Under the pieces are notes generated by a model that was not told the origin of the DNA, searched no databases, and saw only the letters and a list, made by a program, of their open reading frames with translations. Below, piece after piece: positions 7,861-9,150 of a stretch of 9,150 nucleotides of DNA. How positions within the stretch are numbered: position 1 is the stretch's first letter; each line of letters opens with the position of its first letter. The stretch is from JBFHNV01 sp041593595. GTDB lineage: Bacteria > Pseudomonadota > Gammaproteobacteria > HK1. The position numbers and the translations under genes were made by a program. The stretch is from assembly GCA_041593595.1 (NCBI GenBank), contig JBFHNV010000240.1, forward strand, positions 1 to 9,150. The letters are read 5' to 3'.

Positions 7861-8343
7861 TCAGTGCCCGTGCCCGCCGGGCCCGTGCACGTGGCCGTGG
7901 GCGATCTCCTCCTCGTTCGCCGCGCGCACCTCCAGGATCTCGATGTCGAACTCCAGGGTGCGGCCTGCCAGGGGGTGGTTCAGATCCACGTCCACCACCG
8001 TGCGCCCCACCTTCACGACCGTGACGCTGCGTGGCCCCTGGCGCGTGCCGACCACCGCCTCCTGGCCGGGCTTCAGACGCCGCGCGTTGGCCACGTGCTT
8101 CTTCGGCACCCGCTGCACGCGCCCTTCCACCCGCGGGCCGTAGCCGCGCTCCGGCGGCACCGTCACCGAGAAGCGATCGCCCGCGGCGCGTCCCGCCAGT
8201 GCCTCCTCCACGCCGGGGATCACGCTGCCGTGGCCGTGGAGCACGGCCAGTGGCTCGCCGCCGCGGGAGGACTCCAGCTCCGCCCCGCCCGCCTCGCGCA
8301 GCGTGTAGTGGAAGCGCACCACGCGATCGCGTTCGACATTCAT
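7861..8343 (-). CDS. slyD: FKBP-type peptidyl-prolyl isomerase SlyD with His-rich metal-binding tail
   Basis: A 160-residue cytoplasmic prolyl isomerase and chaperone that can also bind nickel or zinc. The order is that of SlyD: an FKBP half (1-70, VVRFHYTL at 8-15 and HGHGSVIPGVEEAL at 36-49), an insert-in-flap chaperone domain (about 75-115), the return to FKBP with LNHPLAGRTLEFDIEILEVR (121-140), and a C-terminal tail from EEEIAHGHVHG to the end with five His (149, 151, 153, 158, 160). The tail is much shorter than in E. coli and lacks Cys, so metal capacity is probably lower. The ATG at 8343 has AAGGAG (8355-8360) 11 bases upstream, touching the stop of the amidohydrolase gene. The 16-base gap suggests the two are cotranscribed. 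A specific link to the decarboxylase genes downstream is not established. Confidence 0.92.
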   Translation of the reverse strand: MNVERDRVVRFHYTLREAGGAELESSRGGEPLAVLHGHGSVIPGVEEALAGRAAGDRFSVTVPPERGYGPRVEGRVQRVPKKHVANARRLKPGQEAVVGTRQGPRSVTVVKVGRTVVDVDLNHPLAGRTLEFDIEILEVRAANEEEIAHGHVHGPGGHGH

Positions 8344-8359
8344 GGCAGGGGGGGCTCCT

Positions 8360-9150
8360 TCATGTTGATATTGAGAAGTCGTACAGCGCCGCGGCGTTGT
8401 CCGCGAGGATCAGGCGCCGCAGCGCCTCGTGCGGCACCCACTCGAGCAGCGGGTCCAGGCAGTCCGCCTCGTCCGGCTTCGCGTCCAGGGGGCTGTTCGG
8501 GTGCGGCCAGTTGGCTGCCCACAGCAGGCGGTCCGGGCGGGTCTCCACCAGCGCGCGCACCCGCGGCGCACAGTCCGCGAACTCCGGCGGGCCGGTGTCG
8601 GAGCTCAGGTACGGCGCGGAGATCTTGACCCAGCAGCGGCCCGTCTCCATGAAGCGCAGCAGGGCCTGGAAGCCCGCGTGGGTGGCGCCCGCCGCCGCCG
8701 GCGTGCGGCCCAGGTGATCGATGACCACCGGGCACGGCAGCCGGCTGAGCACCGGGATCGCGTCGGTGAGCCACTCGTCCCGGCCCTGCACCACCACGTG
8801 CCAGCCGAGATCCGCGCACCTCGCGGCCATGGGCTCGATGACGTCCAGGCCCACGTCGTCCACCAGCAGGAAGAAGCGCAGGCCACGGATGCCGCGCTCG
8901 TGCAGATCGGAGAGCGCCCGGGAGGTCACGTCCGGCGGGCACACGGCGACGCCGCGGGCCCGCTGCGGCCCCAGCGCCGCCACCGCATCCAGGGTGGCGC
9001 GGTTGTCGAAGCCGTAGAGCGACGGCTGCACGATCACGGCGCGCTGGAAGCCGATGCGCTCGAGCATCGCCCGGTACGCCGGCAGCTCCGCCAGCAGGTC
9101 CGGCACCCGGCCGGGCACGTGGGGATACACCGCCTTGGGCCCGTAGACAT
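8360..9150 (-). CDS. Amidohydrolase-2 family TIM-barrel hydrolase (PDC lactonase-like), N-terminus outside window
   Basis: The last 262 residues of a TIM-barrel metal-dependent-hydrolase-superfamily protein (amidohydrolase-related, PF04909 type), cut by the right edge. The reading frame runs to the border, beginning VYGPKAV, which matches the sequence just after the N-terminal His-x-His motif; the split codon at the edge (xAT) is compatible with the second His. Visible landmarks are VIVQPSLYGFDNRATLDA, GIRGLRFFL, VIDHLGR (about 142-148 of the visible part), WVKISAPY, and WAANWPHPN (210-218), followed by the C-terminal ILADNAAALYDF. Relatives hydrolyse lactones such as 2-pyrone-4,6-dicarboxylate or act on small carboxylated ring compounds; the substrate here is unknown. 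Asn stands where many members have the catalytic/metal Asp before WPHP. slyD follows 16 bases downstream, so this is probably the first gene visible in a five-gene minus-strand run. Confidence 0.82.
   Translation of the reverse strand, partial: VYGPKAVYPHVPGRVPDLLAELPAYRAMLERIGFQRAVIVQPSLYGFDNRATLDAVAALGPQRARGVAVCPPDVTSRALSDLHERGIRGLRFFLLVDDVGLDVIEPMAARCADLGWHVVVQGRDEWLTDAIPVLSRLPCPVVIDHLGRTPAAAGATHAGFQALLRFMETGRCWVKISAPYLSSDTGPPEFADCAPRVRALVETRPDRLLWAANWPHPNSPLDAKPDEADCLDPLLEWVPHEALRRLILADNAAALYDFSIST

Overview
The window is GC-rich, densely coding DNA with nine genes and no RNA genes, transposases or CRISPR. A Syd homologue, a SlyD with a His-rich tail and a Syd/3-hydroxybutyrate-oligomer-hydrolase combination suggest a high-GC gammaproteobacterium. 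That is an inference from gene families; I cannot name a genus.

Layout, left to right. A REP-like hairpin (2-27) lies beyond the 3' end of a secreted-type 3-hydroxybutyrate oligomer hydrolase (2327 to 66, minus) that carries a poly-aspartate insert. A 333-bp divergent intergenic region with several perfect palindromes separates it from xsc, sulfoacetaldehyde acetyltransferase (2661-4424, plus). xsc ends inside the convergent syd gene (4980 to 4414, minus; 11-bp overlap, both stops in one hairpin). A 99-bp divergent gap leads to an arylformamidase-like alpha/beta hydrolase (5080-5925, plus). This converges, with a 10-bp gap and two tandem perfect hairpins, on a minus-strand run read from right to left: amidohydrolase-2 (partial, cut by the right edge), slyD, comD, comE, and a class-I glutamine amidotransferase-like gene (ending at 5936).

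Functional reading. ComD and ComE match the two half-size subunits of sulfopyruvate decarboxylase (3-sulfopyruvate to sulfoacetaldehyde + CO2), and Xsc uses sulfoacetaldehyde (with phosphate, to acetyl phosphate + sulfite). Together they form a two-step, fully thiamine-diphosphate-dependent module for C3-sulfonate carbon, as described for sulfolactate/cysteate degraders. The two halves are about 2.2 kb apart on opposite strands. No transporter, regulator, phosphotransacetylase, sulfite exporter or sulfopyruvate-forming enzyme is visible. The three hydrolase-like genes around comDE (amidohydrolase, GATase-like, formamidase-like) may supply or process a substrate upstream of sulfopyruvate; this is the least explained and most interesting aspect. 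Acetyl-CoA from the module could feed polyhydroxybutyrate storage, which the oligomer hydrolase helps mobilise, but that link rests only on adjacency.
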